Part shown: positions 1-10,500 of the stretch, in pieces
Numbering within the stretch: the first letter of the stretch is position 1
Layout of the letters: every line of letters begins with the position of its first letter
Assembly (NCBI GenBank): GCA_945910005.1
Contig: OX246739.1
Span: 34,437,608-34,501,607 of the forward strand
From: Isoperla grammatica
Lineage: Eukaryota > Arthropoda > Insecta > Plecoptera > Perlodidae
Direction: 5' to 3'
DNA: 64,000 bases
Notes under the pieces: generated by a model
Databases searched by the model: none
Seen by the model: the letters and a program-made list of their open reading frames with translations, nothing else
What the model was told of the DNA's origin: nothing
Program-made: the position numbers and the translations under genes

Positions 1-3000
1 AGAGCATAGTACAACAAACAAACTAGTGGCGCTATCTGGGAGATATACATGGGAACTAGAGACGTGTTGAGTCCTGCACACAGAGAGCATAGTACAACAA
101 ACAAACTAGTGGCGCTATCTCGGAGATATACATGGGAACTAGAGACGTGTTGAGTCCTGCACACAGAGAGCATAGTACAACAAACAAACTAGTGGCGCTA
201 TCTCGGAGATATACATGGGAACTAGAGACGTGTTGAGTCCTGCACACAGAGAGCATAGTACAACAAACAAACTAGTTGCGCTATCTCGGAGATATACATG
301 GGAACTAGAGACGTGTTGAGTCCTGCACACAGAGAGCATAGTACAACAAACAAACTAGTGGCGCTATCTCGGAGATATACATGGGAACTAGAGACGTGTT
401 GAGTCCTGCACACAGAGAGCATAGTACAACAAACAAACTATTGGCGCTATCTCGGAGATATACATAGGAACTAGAGACGTGTTGAGTCCTGCACACAGAG
501 AGCATAGTACAACAAACAAACTAGTGGCGCTATCTCGGAGATATACATGGGAACTAGAGACGTGTTGAGTCCTGCATACAGAGAGCATAGTTCAACAAAC
601 AACCTAGTGGCGCTATCTCGGAGATATACATGGGAACTAGAGACGTGTTGAGTCCTGCACACAGAGAGCATAGCACAACAAACAAACTAGTGGCGCTATC
701 TCGGAGATATACATGGGAACTAGAGACGTGTTGAGTCCTGCACACAGAGAGCATAGTACAACAAACAAACTAGTGGCGCTATCTCGGAGATATACATGGG
801 AACTAGAGACGTGTTGAGTCCTGCACACAGAGAGCATAGTACAACAAACAAACTAGTGGCGCTATCTCGGAGATATACATGGGAACTAGAGACGTGTTGA
901 GTCCTGCACACAGAGAGCATAGTACAACAAACAAACTAGTGGCGCTATCTCGGAGATATACATGGGAACTAGAGACGTGTTGAGTCCTGCACACAGAGAG
1001 CATAGTACAACAAACAAACTAGTGGCGCTATCTCGGAGATATACATGGGAACTAGAGACGTGTTGAGTCCTGCACACAGAGAGCATAGTACAACAAACAA
1101 ACTAGTGGCGCTATCTCGGAGATATACATGGGAACTAGAGACGTGTTGAGTCCTGCACACAGAGAGCATAGCACAACAAACAAACTAGTGGCGCTATCTC
1201 GGAGATATACATGGGAACTAGAGACGTGTTGAGTCCTGCACACAGAGAGCATAGTACAACAAACAACCTAGTGGCGCTATCTCGGAGATATACATGGGAA
1301 CTAGAGACGTGTTGAGTCCTGCACACAGAGAGCATAGTACAACAAACAAACTAGTGGCGCTATCTCGGAGATATACATGGGAACTAGAGACGTGTTGAGT
1401 CCTGCACACAGAGACCATAGTACAACAAACAACCTAGTGGCGCTATCTTGGGGATATACATGGGAACTAGAGACGTGTTGAGTCCTGCACACAGAGAGCA
1501 TAGTACAACAAACAACCTAGTGGCGCTATCTTGGGGATATACATGGGAACTAGAGACGTGTTGAGTCCTGCACACAGAGAGCATAGCACAACAAACAAAC
1601 TAGTGGCGCTATCTCGGAGATATACATGGGAACTAGAGACGTGTTGAGTCCTGCACACAGAGAGCATAGTACAACAAACAACCTAGTGGCGCTATCTTGG
1701 GGATATACATGGGAACTAGAGACGTGTTGAGTCCTGCACACAGAGAGCATAGCACAACAAACAAACTAGTGGCGCTATCTCGGAGATATACATGGGAACT
1801 AGAGACGTGTTGAGTCCTGCACACAGAGAGCATAGCACAACAAACAAACTAGTGGCGCTATCTCGGAGATATACATGGGAACTAGAGACGTGTTGAGTCC
1901 TGCACACAGAGAGCATAGTACAACAAACAACCTAGTGGCGCTATCTTGGGGATATACATGGGAACTAGAGACGTGTTGAGTCCTGCACACAGAGAGCATA
2001 GTACAACAAACAAACTAGTGGCGCTATCTCGGAGATATACATGAGAACTAGAGACTTGTTGAGTCCTGCACACAAGAGAGCATAGTACAACATAGAAACT
2101 AGGTGCGCTATCTCGGAGATATACATGGGAACTAGAGACTTGTTGAGTCCTGCACACAGAGAGCGTAGCACAACAAACAAACTAGTGACGCTATCTCGGA
2201 GATATACATGAGAACTAGAGACTTGTTGAGTCCTGCACACAGAGAGCATAGCACATCAAACATAGTCTCGACTTAGGCCAGGATTGGTGACACTACGCCA
2301 ACGTATGAAACCTAGAATTGCGCACAATTTTTGATTCATGAGGCCGACTGGAGCTATAACCAGAGCCAATAACCGTTCTAACTTTTTCGTGGGCAATCCT
2401 CAACCCGATCCTCTAACCTAACCGAATTTTGTGGGATGTCAGGTAGCTGGGCAAAGTCACTTTGATTCAGTGTCACCCATCCTGGCCTTATCCGACTCCC
2501 CAACAAACATACTAGTGGTGCTATCTCGGAGATATACATGAGAACTAGAGACTTGTTGAGTCCTGCACACAGAGAGCATAGCACAACAAACAAACTAGTG
2601 GCGCTATCTCGGAGATATACATGGGAACCAGAGACGTGTTGAGTCCTGCACACAGAGAGCATAGTACAACAAACAAACTAGTGGCGCTATCTCGGAGATA
2701 TACATGGGAACCAGAGACATGTTGAGTCCTGCACACAGAGAGCATAGTACAACAAACAAACTAGTGACGCTATCTCGGAGATATACATGGGAACTAGAGA
2801 CGTGTTGAGTCCTGCACACAGAGAGCATAGTACAACAAACAAACTAGTGGCGCTATCTCGGAGATATACATGGGAACTAGAGACGTGTTGAGTCCTGCAC
2901 ACAGAGAGCATAGTACAACAAACAACCTAGTTGCGCTATCTCGGAGATATACATGGGAACTAGAGACTTGTTGAGTCCTGCACACAGAGAGCATAGTACA

Positions 3001-3143
3001 ACAAACAAACTAGTGGCGCTATCTCGGAGATATACATGGGAACTAGAGACGTGTTGAGTCCTGCACACAGAGAGCATAGTACAACAAACAAACTAGTGGC
3101 GCTATCTCGGAGATATACATGGGAACTAGAGACTTGTTGAGTC
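1..3143 (-). repeat. Glut1: 83-bp minisatellite built from a Glut1 3' splice site plus exon start, about 35 copies
   Basis: About 35 head-to-tail copies of an 83-bp unit, continuing past the left edge of the window and interrupted once at 2265-2503. Read on the minus strand, each unit is 33 bp of intron end (containing TACTATG, then CTCTCTGTGTGCAG) followed by 50 bp of exon. The exon part begins GA-CTC-AAC and encodes GLNTSLVPMYISEIAPL when joined to the last base of the preceding exon (4228-4352). That is the conserved loop of GLUT transporters just before TM5, containing the PMYISEIAP motif. Every copy loses exon homology after the APL codons and runs into the next intron end. The first acceptor lies at 3143/3144. 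The exon copy that continues into the rest of the transporter must lie left of position 1. Because 83 is not a multiple of three, reading through one unit boundary gives a TAG stop about 33 residues after the acceptor. Copies differ by a few substitutions. The unit is seen directly; its origin from Glut1 is inferred from the protein match and splice phase. Confidence 0.93.
2265..2503. mobile_element. 239-bp MITE-like insertion inside the 83-bp array
   Basis: This unrelated 239-bp sequence interrupts the array. It carries 20-bp inverted repeats at 2275-2294 and 2469-2488 (core GGCCAGGAT, then GGTGACACT) with one mismatch, and weaker pairing continues outwards. On both sides the array reads CAAACATA (2257-2264 and 2504-2511), whereas other units read CAAACAAA. 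This suggests an 8-bp target-site duplication. An 8-bp duplication is typical of hAT-like elements, but the extreme ends do not match well enough to assign a superfamily. There is no coding capacity. Confidence 0.65.
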
Positions 3144-3182
3144 CTGCACACATACCATAGTAGATGCATGATGGTCTGAATG

Positions 3183-3290
3183 ATAAACCCTTTAGTAAGC
3201 TACTAGCTTGTTTCCACTATGGCAACCAGGCTTCCCATTGGTTGTTACCATGGTGTAAACAAGTTAGTAGCCAACTAAATATGTCATAAT
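3183..3290. repeat. Fold-back (palindromic) element
   Basis: Imperfect inverted repeat of about 45 bp per arm around a short centre. The left arm contains TAGCTTGTTTCCACTATGG and the right arm, read on the other strand, AACTTGTTTACACCATGG. The outer parts also pair (TTTAGT and CTACT on both arms). It shares the CTTGTTT...CCATGG...AACCA layout with the hairpin at 4100-4158, so the two probably belong to one fold-back family. Confidence 0.5.
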
Positions 3291-4099
3291 AGCTTAACAA
3301 ACGAACATTTAAGAATGAACTTTTTGTGATTATCTTAACTAGGAATAAAATAAAATTTTCAAGAACACAAGTCCTGACGCAATTGATGAAGCCACTATCA
3401 CACGGATAATCTCCAGGCCAGAAAAATTCCATGTTCGCCGATTACTTCATCACACTGCTCGACCATCTCACTAAAACCCAATTTATATTACCAACTTCAA
3501 ACACGAGTTGGTGCATAACGTCCGTAACTTTGTAATTTAAACGTTCTCTAGAGGTCAGAGAGTAGTTGGTAACCATGCATAATTCGGGCATGTCAACGTA
3601 ATTTAGTTGACAACTGTCGTACAGACCAGCATAATATAACGTCGTGGCCACGTCGATAGGTTTCATGAGCATATCTTGTAATACCGTTGATATGTGGCCT
3701 AACGTTAGTACAAGAGATATTTTAAGTAAACGTGAGCAAACGGTGAGCGGTGATACTTATAGCGTTGGTACCTACTTGCGTCATTTGATCTTCTTCTGTA
3801 AAAATGTTTATGCACTACTAAATTTGTTATACTTGCGTTATATGACGTTGATACATGAGTTAGCAACGTCGCCTCGGAATATCTTCTGTAACTGCAGCTT
3901 TACGAGGAAATCAAAACATACTAAGTTTTCCAATCGGTCATTAACGGGGTCGTTACCTGACGGTCCGTTATCTGCATAGGGTTTGTTGGGTTACAATTAC
4001 GGACCGCTAACGGCGTCGTTAACGACCCGTTCACCGATTGAAAAACCGAGCCTAAGGCCTGGTATTATAACGGCCCGCTAAATGTTTAGTCCAGGAATA

Positions 4100-4158
4100 A
4101 CTTGCTTTCTCCATAGCAACCACCAATCAAAACCGTGGTTTCCATGGAGAAAACAAGT
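4100..4158. repeat. 24-bp-arm hairpin, fold-back family
   Basis: The arms ACTTGCTTTCTCCATAGCA and ACTTGTTTTCTCCATGGAA (right arm read on the other strand) pair over 24 bp with three mismatches around an 11-bp centre. Similar in layout to 3183-3290 in the same intron. Confidence 0.5.
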
Positions 4159-4227
4159 AAGGCCCGGATCGTCATAATATAGAGTACAATATTATATAAC
4201 ATTGAGGTAGTAGGAGAGTAAACTTAC

Positions 4228-4352
4228 CACAGTTCACGCCAATGATGAATCTCCCGACCAGTAACACTTCGTACGAATACATAATCTTCGTGAAGCCCAT
4301 GAGACAGGCCCCCACGATCCCTAGTACATTGTTGAGTAGCAGACCTCCCTTT
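4228..4352 (-). CDS. Glut1: Glut1 exon: TM3 and start of TM4 of a GLUT-type sugar transporter
   Basis: This internal exon of 125 bp is bounded on the minus strand by an acceptor (CTTGTTGCAG) and a donor (GTAAGTTT). It starts with one base that completes an AGA arginine codon begun by the upstream exon and ends with one base that begins a glycine codon. The product reads (R)KGGLLLNNVLGIVGACL followed by MGFTKIMYSYEVLLVGRF and IIGVNC(G). This is the conserved block of class I GLUT facilitators: the RKG after the loop 2-3 NRFGR motif, TM3, and the GRFIIGVNCG entry to TM4. GLUT proteins move glucose and related hexoses across the plasma membrane by facilitated diffusion. The match to insect Glut1 is close. 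Phase is exactly compatible with the exon at 5650-5810 and with the exon piece in the 83-bp array. The identification is strong; the substrate is inferred from the family. Confidence 0.95.
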
Positions 4353-5649
4353 CTGCAACAAGATTACACACGTCAGATTCAGATCAACATTTTCGCCTTC
4401 TTTGAACCAACCTTCTCGAATATAATTCATAATTTCAACTTTCAATCATTTTGAACGGTTACATTGAGGCATAGCTTTCTTGAACGTCGGTTCAATTAGC
4501 GGATTGACCCGTCGAGAAGGCTTGCATTGAGGAAATTGTATGGTCGTAATGGCGGAAGCCCAAGAGTTCAGCGCCCACCAAACTACATTTTGTGATGTAA
4601 ATCTTAGTGGCCTATAACTGACGGGTACACACAGGCGGTGGGTTATTTAGTTGCCGCCATTAAAGTGCTGCTCTAGAAGATCAAGAAGGCCTTGCTAGGA
4701 TTTATCTTTACCAACAATATAAAACAATGCTGGTAACAATGGTAGATGCCTTCTATATAGTGTGGAATTAATCAAGTAGACCTTGGAATTAATTTGCAGC
4801 AGCACTTCAATGGCGTCAGATTTCAAGATGTCAGCGCCCATATATTTCCTCTAAATGAGGCTATGTGTATTTCTGCGTACTAAAAACTATTTTTAAAGGG
4901 TTAAAATTTGGACGAAACAAGGCTCACTATGTTGATGAATAGGATGAACAAGTTTTGCTTTACGCCACTGGTACTGTTAGCAGGGGTTTGCAAAGAAATA
5001 CCAACGGAACTTGATACTGCAGAGGTTCCCAGGATCTATTGAAGTCGATGGACTAGTGATACTTTTAGTTCTTGTGTTTTCACTGGAACTATAACTTCTT
5101 AACAGCATGCAAGCTAGTCAATCCATTAAAAGAAGACAGAAAAAATAATATCCGTCTTGATTCATTGGAGCAACGAGGATAACACGGAATTCAGAACTCG
5201 CATGCTTCAAATATTAAGTCAGAGTCGGTTAAGATAGCCCGGAGGGAATATATATAAACTCCAGTCCACCCTTCTTACAACCCCAGGTAAAAATATTTCC
5301 TCTTGCATTCCTTCCCCCCTCTCTTCACTAGCACAAAGCAACCTCGATCTCCGAGCCGGGCGTTCTGACCTTAAAATTGTGACGACCTTCAAAACATTTA
5401 TCAACTTTAAAAAAGCAGTTTTTTTTCGGAAATATACGAAAATTTGTATACACTTTCAAGAAGCTTGAAATTTTTCTAATACCGTTTTTGACCTTGTCTC
5501 TCTATCACGAAACAACACAATTTAGTTATATGTGATACAACATTAGCAATTAATAATCTTTTGCTCTAAGGAAGAAAATTGAAGAGTGTGGCGTCTGGCT
5601 GTTCACTAACATTAATATTGCTACAACCAGGAAGTGACGATGGTCTTAC
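4353..5649 (-). other. Glut1 intron
   Basis: About 1.3 kb between the exons at 5650-5810 and 4228-4352. On the minus strand the donor is GTAAGACC. No coding exon, element ends or tandem repeat were recognised. Confidence 0.6.
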
Positions 5650-5810
5650 CTGCCGAATCTATTAGCTATAATCCCCCCACTGAATCCTCCTAGCATGCCT
5701 CCTATGGCAAATATTGAGACGGCCAGAGAATAGAGCAACTTTACGTGCTCTTCTTGAATATCTTCCCCATAGCGGTCCTTGTAGACATCTTTCATGAAAT
5801 TTTCTATATT
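5650..5810 (-). CDS. Glut1: Glut1 exon: first extracellular loop, TM2 and NRFGR motif
   Basis: Internal exon of 161 bp, phase 0 at its start and ending two bases into an arginine codon. Acceptor TTTTTCTGTTTTCAG, donor GTAAGACC. The product begins NIENFMKDVYKDRYGEDIQ, continues EEHVKLLYSLAVSIFAIGG and ends MLGGFSGGIIANRFGR. It covers the insect-type first extracellular loop, TM2, and the loop 2-3 signature of the major facilitator superfamily (here NRFGR-K across the splice junction). This signature is needed for conformational cycling in GLUT proteins. The loop sequence is very close to insect Glut1 and unlike vertebrate GLUT1 in detail, which supports an arthropod source. Nothing is missing or frameshifted. 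Confidence 0.95.
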
Positions 5811-7117
5811 CTGAAAACAGAAAAATAATTTATTTTAGTACTGACAAAGGATCATCTACATAGGTATGTTTGAAAAATGTGAGCAGTTCGAAGAAAACAA
5901 TTCGCCGTTGAAAACTGAGTCACGTCATTTAACACCAAATAGTCACCAATCAAATGTTGCCATTCCTGGACGTAGAAATGTACAAACTGTGCACATTTAG
6001 TGGAAAATACGCACAAATTGTATTTTCAGTGAATAAAAATATCCCGCCCTTCAATATTTCGGTAATTTTAGGTCGTTAGCGGGATCAATTATCCACCCAT
6101 TGCCAAATCTTATTCCGATATACATCAGCAATGAAATTTGATGAAGTCAGCTTTCATTTGGCTTTAGATCGGCCTAATGCAAATCTTTCACGACTGAACT
6201 GAAAGATCTTTCCAGCAATAGCTGAAATCAATGAACATCATTAACGTATCCCGCTTTCAACTTCGAGACTGTATTGGATCCAATGCACTCGCTCGCTCCT
6301 TGTTGAGCTCTTTGGAGTCGGCAGAGCCACGGATCCTTTGGAACTGGTTGGTGCATTTCCATCCCTTAGGAAATGACTTTCCTGGCTTGCCTAACTTACT
6401 GGTGCCCACAGTAGGTAAGGGGTTTATTTTATTTTCCGTTCACATCCTGTGTTGTAAGTGTAAATACATTTACATAAAATTTGGTCAAATTCGTAATTTC
6501 ATCCATTACACTGTATAACTAATGCTTAATGATATAATATCACTGTTTTTATTTGAGGCTAGTTTAAAATTCGACCCTTTTTTTGATTGTAAAAACGTAA
6601 TTTCTAAATTTCTCCAAACATAGCAGAACGATTTATTTCAATTTTGAGTGTGTTATGAAGCGCACTTTCTGAGTTGGGTCCAACATCTAAACCATATCTA
6701 GCAGTTTGTGGTGTATCAGATCAATGTTTGCGGTAGATTCACTGAATTTAATTAAATTTCGTTAGTTTCAAAGTGAAAAGCGAGAGAAATCTGTGTGGCT
6801 CACAAAAACGCGAGTAACGTCAAAATTTAGAAAATATGATGAAAATCATATTTTAATTATGTTAATAAATGAGTTTCTGCATTGGTACAAGTATTTAGTG
6901 CTGATGAAATTAGACAATTTCAACAATCTTTACTCCGGTTTATCCAAAACTAAACTCAATATAAATCAAAATTTCAAAATTTAACGTTGAACGTCTACCA
7001 ACGAACATTTGAAGAATGCGGATGATTACAAATGTTTTTTTATTTGAACGATTAGTCTAAACCACTTAAAGAAACGTAATTTACTTGTAAGTGAACGTAT
7101 TTGGGACGGATACTCAC
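5811..7117 (-). other. Glut1 intron
   Basis: About 1.3 kb between the TM1 exon and the TM2 exon. The donor on the minus strand is GTGAGTAT directly after the TTA codon at 7118. Reading frames in this stretch are short and unlike any known family. No repeat was recognised. Confidence 0.6.
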
Positions 7118-7213
7118 TAATTCTGGCGCGTTGATGACTCCTGTGTTGTAGCCGAATTGCAGCATCCCCAGCACGGCAGCCAATATAGTGTAGGACAAGA
7201 AGAAGGTCAATCC
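7118..7213 (-). CDS. Glut1: Glut1 exon: TM1 with QFGYNTGVINAPE signature
   Basis: Internal exon of 96 bp (32 codons, phase 0 at both ends). Acceptor TTTGTGTCTGCTTCACAG, donor GTGAGTAT. The product is GLTFFLSYTILAAVLG followed by MLQFGYNTGVINAPEL. It forms TM1 and the start of the first extracellular loop, with the near-invariant GLUT motif QFGYNTGVINAP. It joins in phase to NIENF of the exon at 5650-5810, matching insect Glut1 where one residue differs at the junction. Its 3' splice site and first 48 bp have been copied upstream (see 7165-7538). Using the copy at 7310 instead would extend the exon in frame by 32 codons. Confidence 0.95.
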
Positions 7214-7538
7214 CTGTGAAGCAGACACAAAGCACTCAGTCAAGCTATAGTCCAAGACAAACCCCAGCACGGCAGCCAATATAGTGTAGGACAAGAAGAA
7301 GGTCAATCCCTGTGAAGCAGACACAAAGCACTCAGTCAAGCTATAGTCCGAGACATCCCCAGTATGGCAGCCAATATAGCGTAGGACAAGAAGAAGGTCA
7401 ATCCCTGTGAAGCAGACACAAAGCACTCAGTCAAGCTATAGTCCAAGACATCCCCAGCACGGCAGCCAATATAGCGTAGGACAAGAAGAATGTCAGTCCC
7501 TGTGAGGCCAACACAAAGCACTCAGTCAAGCTATAGTC
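7165..7538 (-). repeat. Glut1: 95-96 bp tandem array of Glut1 3' splice site plus TM1 exon start
   Basis: About four head-to-tail copies. On the minus strand each has 47 bp of intron end (CTATAGCTTGACTGAGTGC, then TTTGTGTCTGCTTCACAG) and the first 48 bp of the TM1 exon. Acceptors lie at 7213/7214 (true exon), 7309/7310, 7404/7405 and 7499/7500, spaced 96, 95 and 95 bp. Only the copy nearest the downstream exon carries the full exon and its donor. The acceptor at 7309/7310 is in frame with the true exon and adds 32 codons without a stop. The acceptor at 7404/7405 is out of frame and hits TGA after MSRTIA. The layout is the same as that of the 83-bp array although the sequence is unrelated. Confidence 0.93.
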
Positions 7539-10500
7539 ATAGTTGTGTTAATTCATCAACAGTGCAGATAAGAAGGTTGCTTAGCAGCGCTATCTAGTGT
7601 TACTTTGTCTCCAATAGTGACTGTACGCATTTGTGTACACATTTCAAAATCATCTTATAAACTGGGACGGTACTCCGGGAGGCGAGACAAAGTATCATGT
7701 TGCCACTATGACTCGCGGAGGCTCGAGTAACTCCGTGAGCTCTCTGTCTAGACTTGTAAGCGGGGAATAACGAATCACCTTCCAGAGCACTTGAATGAAG
7801 AATGGAGGAGTGGGGTTTCTTCCAAGGCACTTTCGTCGTGAAGGGCGTTTACTGAGGGGAATAACGAATCACATAACAATGTACTCGAATAGAGGGCGTC
7901 AAACCACGAGGGAGCCCTATCTCTATCCCATGGTTTTACAAAAACACGTCAGAAAAGTGAAAGATTATTAACTCACCTAATCTTATATAATAACAAAACG
8001 TGACATTGGGTGCTTTCAGTGTGAACATCTCACATTTTAAACTAAACATTGCTGAAATACCCAATTTAGAAAAAGCAGTAAATTTGAGACTCTGGTGCAG
8101 CTCACGGGTAACATAATCTTGCAAAATCTTATAGTCAAAACATTTGAGTGATAAGTTGAACATGTGTGCTTGAAGCATTAATGACTTCCATTCCTTGCAG
8201 CCTTCACTTTTCATAGTTGACATGACAAACCCCCCAACAACAGAATAAGCCATGTGTTATAACGATCTCTACTGTATCACACACTGAGGTACACGTTGTA
8301 ACGTGCAACTATGAACCCACATAGATAGACAGTATGTAATCATAGGAACTTACATTTCCTCGTGACGCTGGAAAATATTAAATACAACTTCTCATGACAG
8401 TTTCAAACATAAAATTGGCAAAATTTTGGTTGCTTCCATAAAAAAATTAGGGAAGGGATAAAACAGTCACAACGATAATCATTGGTAGAGGGGTATTATG
8501 TTTATGGCTATGCTGCCAACGTGTCTATGTTACGTTCGTTTGGAATCAGTTTAATGGAAAGAGGACGGTGATGCGTACATGAAAAGGGTATAAAATGGTA
8601 AACAAAATTAAAAACCAGAAAAAGAAAAACATTTATTGGCACTGCATGCATAAAACACAACAATAGTTAAAAACAAACCAAAGAAAACAGGAAACATAAT
8701 CAGGCTCATTGATGGTCCAGTGATGACCCCTGAGAAGATCTACCGTTGTATTGAGCGATCTGTTATGCAGTGGTCACTCAAAGGACCTATTGGCTCAATG
8801 ACATCTCGTTTTTTGTCTCATTGGCTGATAGTTACGTCACGTGTGTGGTCAGTAGCGGCTTCAAGGTCAACTTTATCTCCCCCTAGCGGAGGCTCGTCGA
8901 ACTCCCAAGCAAGCTCAAGTTGACCTTGGTAATGTTATCACAGTCATTATCAACGAAAGACTTGTTGAGCTCGCTCTCATAACACATGTGATATGAATCC
9001 TTGTTTAATACGTTCGCCCAGGTGCATCTTAGGAACAGCGACTGATTAGATAATAATATGTATCGTGTATTTAGAGAATTTAGTCAATGAAAGCCAATAT
9101 TTGATTCATTCCTGTGATGGCCTCATAGTTACACGTATAATACTCAGAGGCTCAGAGCCAATCACAGTTCAATCATACGATTTATGAGTGTACTAAAAAA
9201 GGCTCATCAATCATAGAGTATCATTCTGACGTGTGATTGGCTCATCAGTACGCGGGACTCCGACGATGAGAACCAATCATGGCGCCTGATTGTTCAACTC
9301 CTCAGGGCTCTGTAACGACAACTAATTCAATTCCCGCGCCAACGGTATCTTCGCCTCGCTTCCACTTCATGGTTGTCGTCCCGGCAAGCGCGCTATTCGC
9401 TGCTTATACGGTCAAATAAAGGCGCCAGGAAAACTTTTCTTATGCATATAGAGCAGCGACCCATCCAATCCCTGGGAAATATTATGACTTCTCTCGCGCG
9501 AAATCTCACAAATGAACAAATATCATCCCTCGCCGTGTTAAAAGAAAAGCTCGGATCAATATGGAGTCCTTAGAAATATGAGAACGCATTCATTCATCCT
9601 AGGAGAATGAGAATCATTGTTACGCGGATTACTTAAGAATCGTGACTTATTCTCTCCAAGTATTAATTGTGAGATTTTTTCTGCAGCCTCTGCAAGTTCT
9701 TTTTGAAGGGTGGAGATTGGAGAACGCTATTGTGATGGATACGCGTGCGCACCTCCCAGTCTTAATGACGTGCACACTTCTTCTCGTCATCCATCTTGGA
9801 GTCTTACTGATGACGTCATATCTGGCTTCGTTCTTTAGCCACTCGTTTCAACGTGTAAATGTCAACGAGTTCTGCCGAGTAAGTAATAGAGGTTCCATTC
9901 TTCGTGATAACCTCCTTGCTACTAAAAAATAAAAATAAAAATAAACTTAAACCTGCATGAATACAACAAAGAATTGTGGAAGGAATAACCATGTGGAACA
10001 ACAGACAATGTCACGTGTTTTCGAGAAGGCAACGCTTATCAAAGTTTTTCTGAATGATAAACCAAGGTTGCAGGAGAATCTAAGATTTCGTTCAGATACA
10101 TCGAAAACGCCACATATTTTGAACATTTGAATTTTCTTTAAAATATTATTTTGATAATGATTTAAGCAAACATACTAAGTGGCAAAGGTAAAAATCAATG
10201 TTAGCACTTAAAATAGGTTGCGGTACCAAAAGTGGTCAAACATTGCGATGGCAATCCAAATGCTTACATCAGTATCACGCGCTTAATTCCTGCCCAATCC
10301 TAGCCTATGTTTTGGATATTCTTAGTCACTTCCCGCGAGCTCTGTTCTTTTGCATTGAGCAACTTGTAAAAGCACGCTGGGTTAGTCACAAATAGTTTAA
10401 CACTCACCAAGAAATTGTCTGTAATTCCAGAAACAAAATTACAAAAACTACTAAAATATAACATAAATTAATTCTTAAGTCTACGAACTGAAAAAGTATT

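Larger units (their letters stand above)
3144..4227 (-). other. Glut1 intron with two fold-back elements
   Basis: Intron between the TM3-TM4 exon and the 83-bp array. On the minus strand it starts with a good donor (GTAAGTTT at 4227). Besides the fold-back sequences listed separately, it contains GC-richer palindromic patches around 3940-4080 (CCGTTA and TAACGG motifs repeated in both orientations). No coding exon was found. Confidence 0.6.

Noticed and set aside
1..3143. Overlapping 66-residue open frames every 83 bp (MLSVCRTQHVSSSHVYLRD...)
   Set aside because: They are out-of-frame readings of the minisatellite. The meaningful frame is the splice-phased GLNTSLVPMYISEIAPL segment.
1..3143. 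CRISPR-like array
   Set aside because: Units are contiguous with no unique spacers, and they encode a piece of an arthropod transporter.
7052..7426. A 124-residue protein with repeated FVSASQGLTFFLSY segments
   Set aside because: It reads through intron ends. It is explained by the tandem acceptor/exon units, except for the 192-bp in-frame extension reported as a finding.
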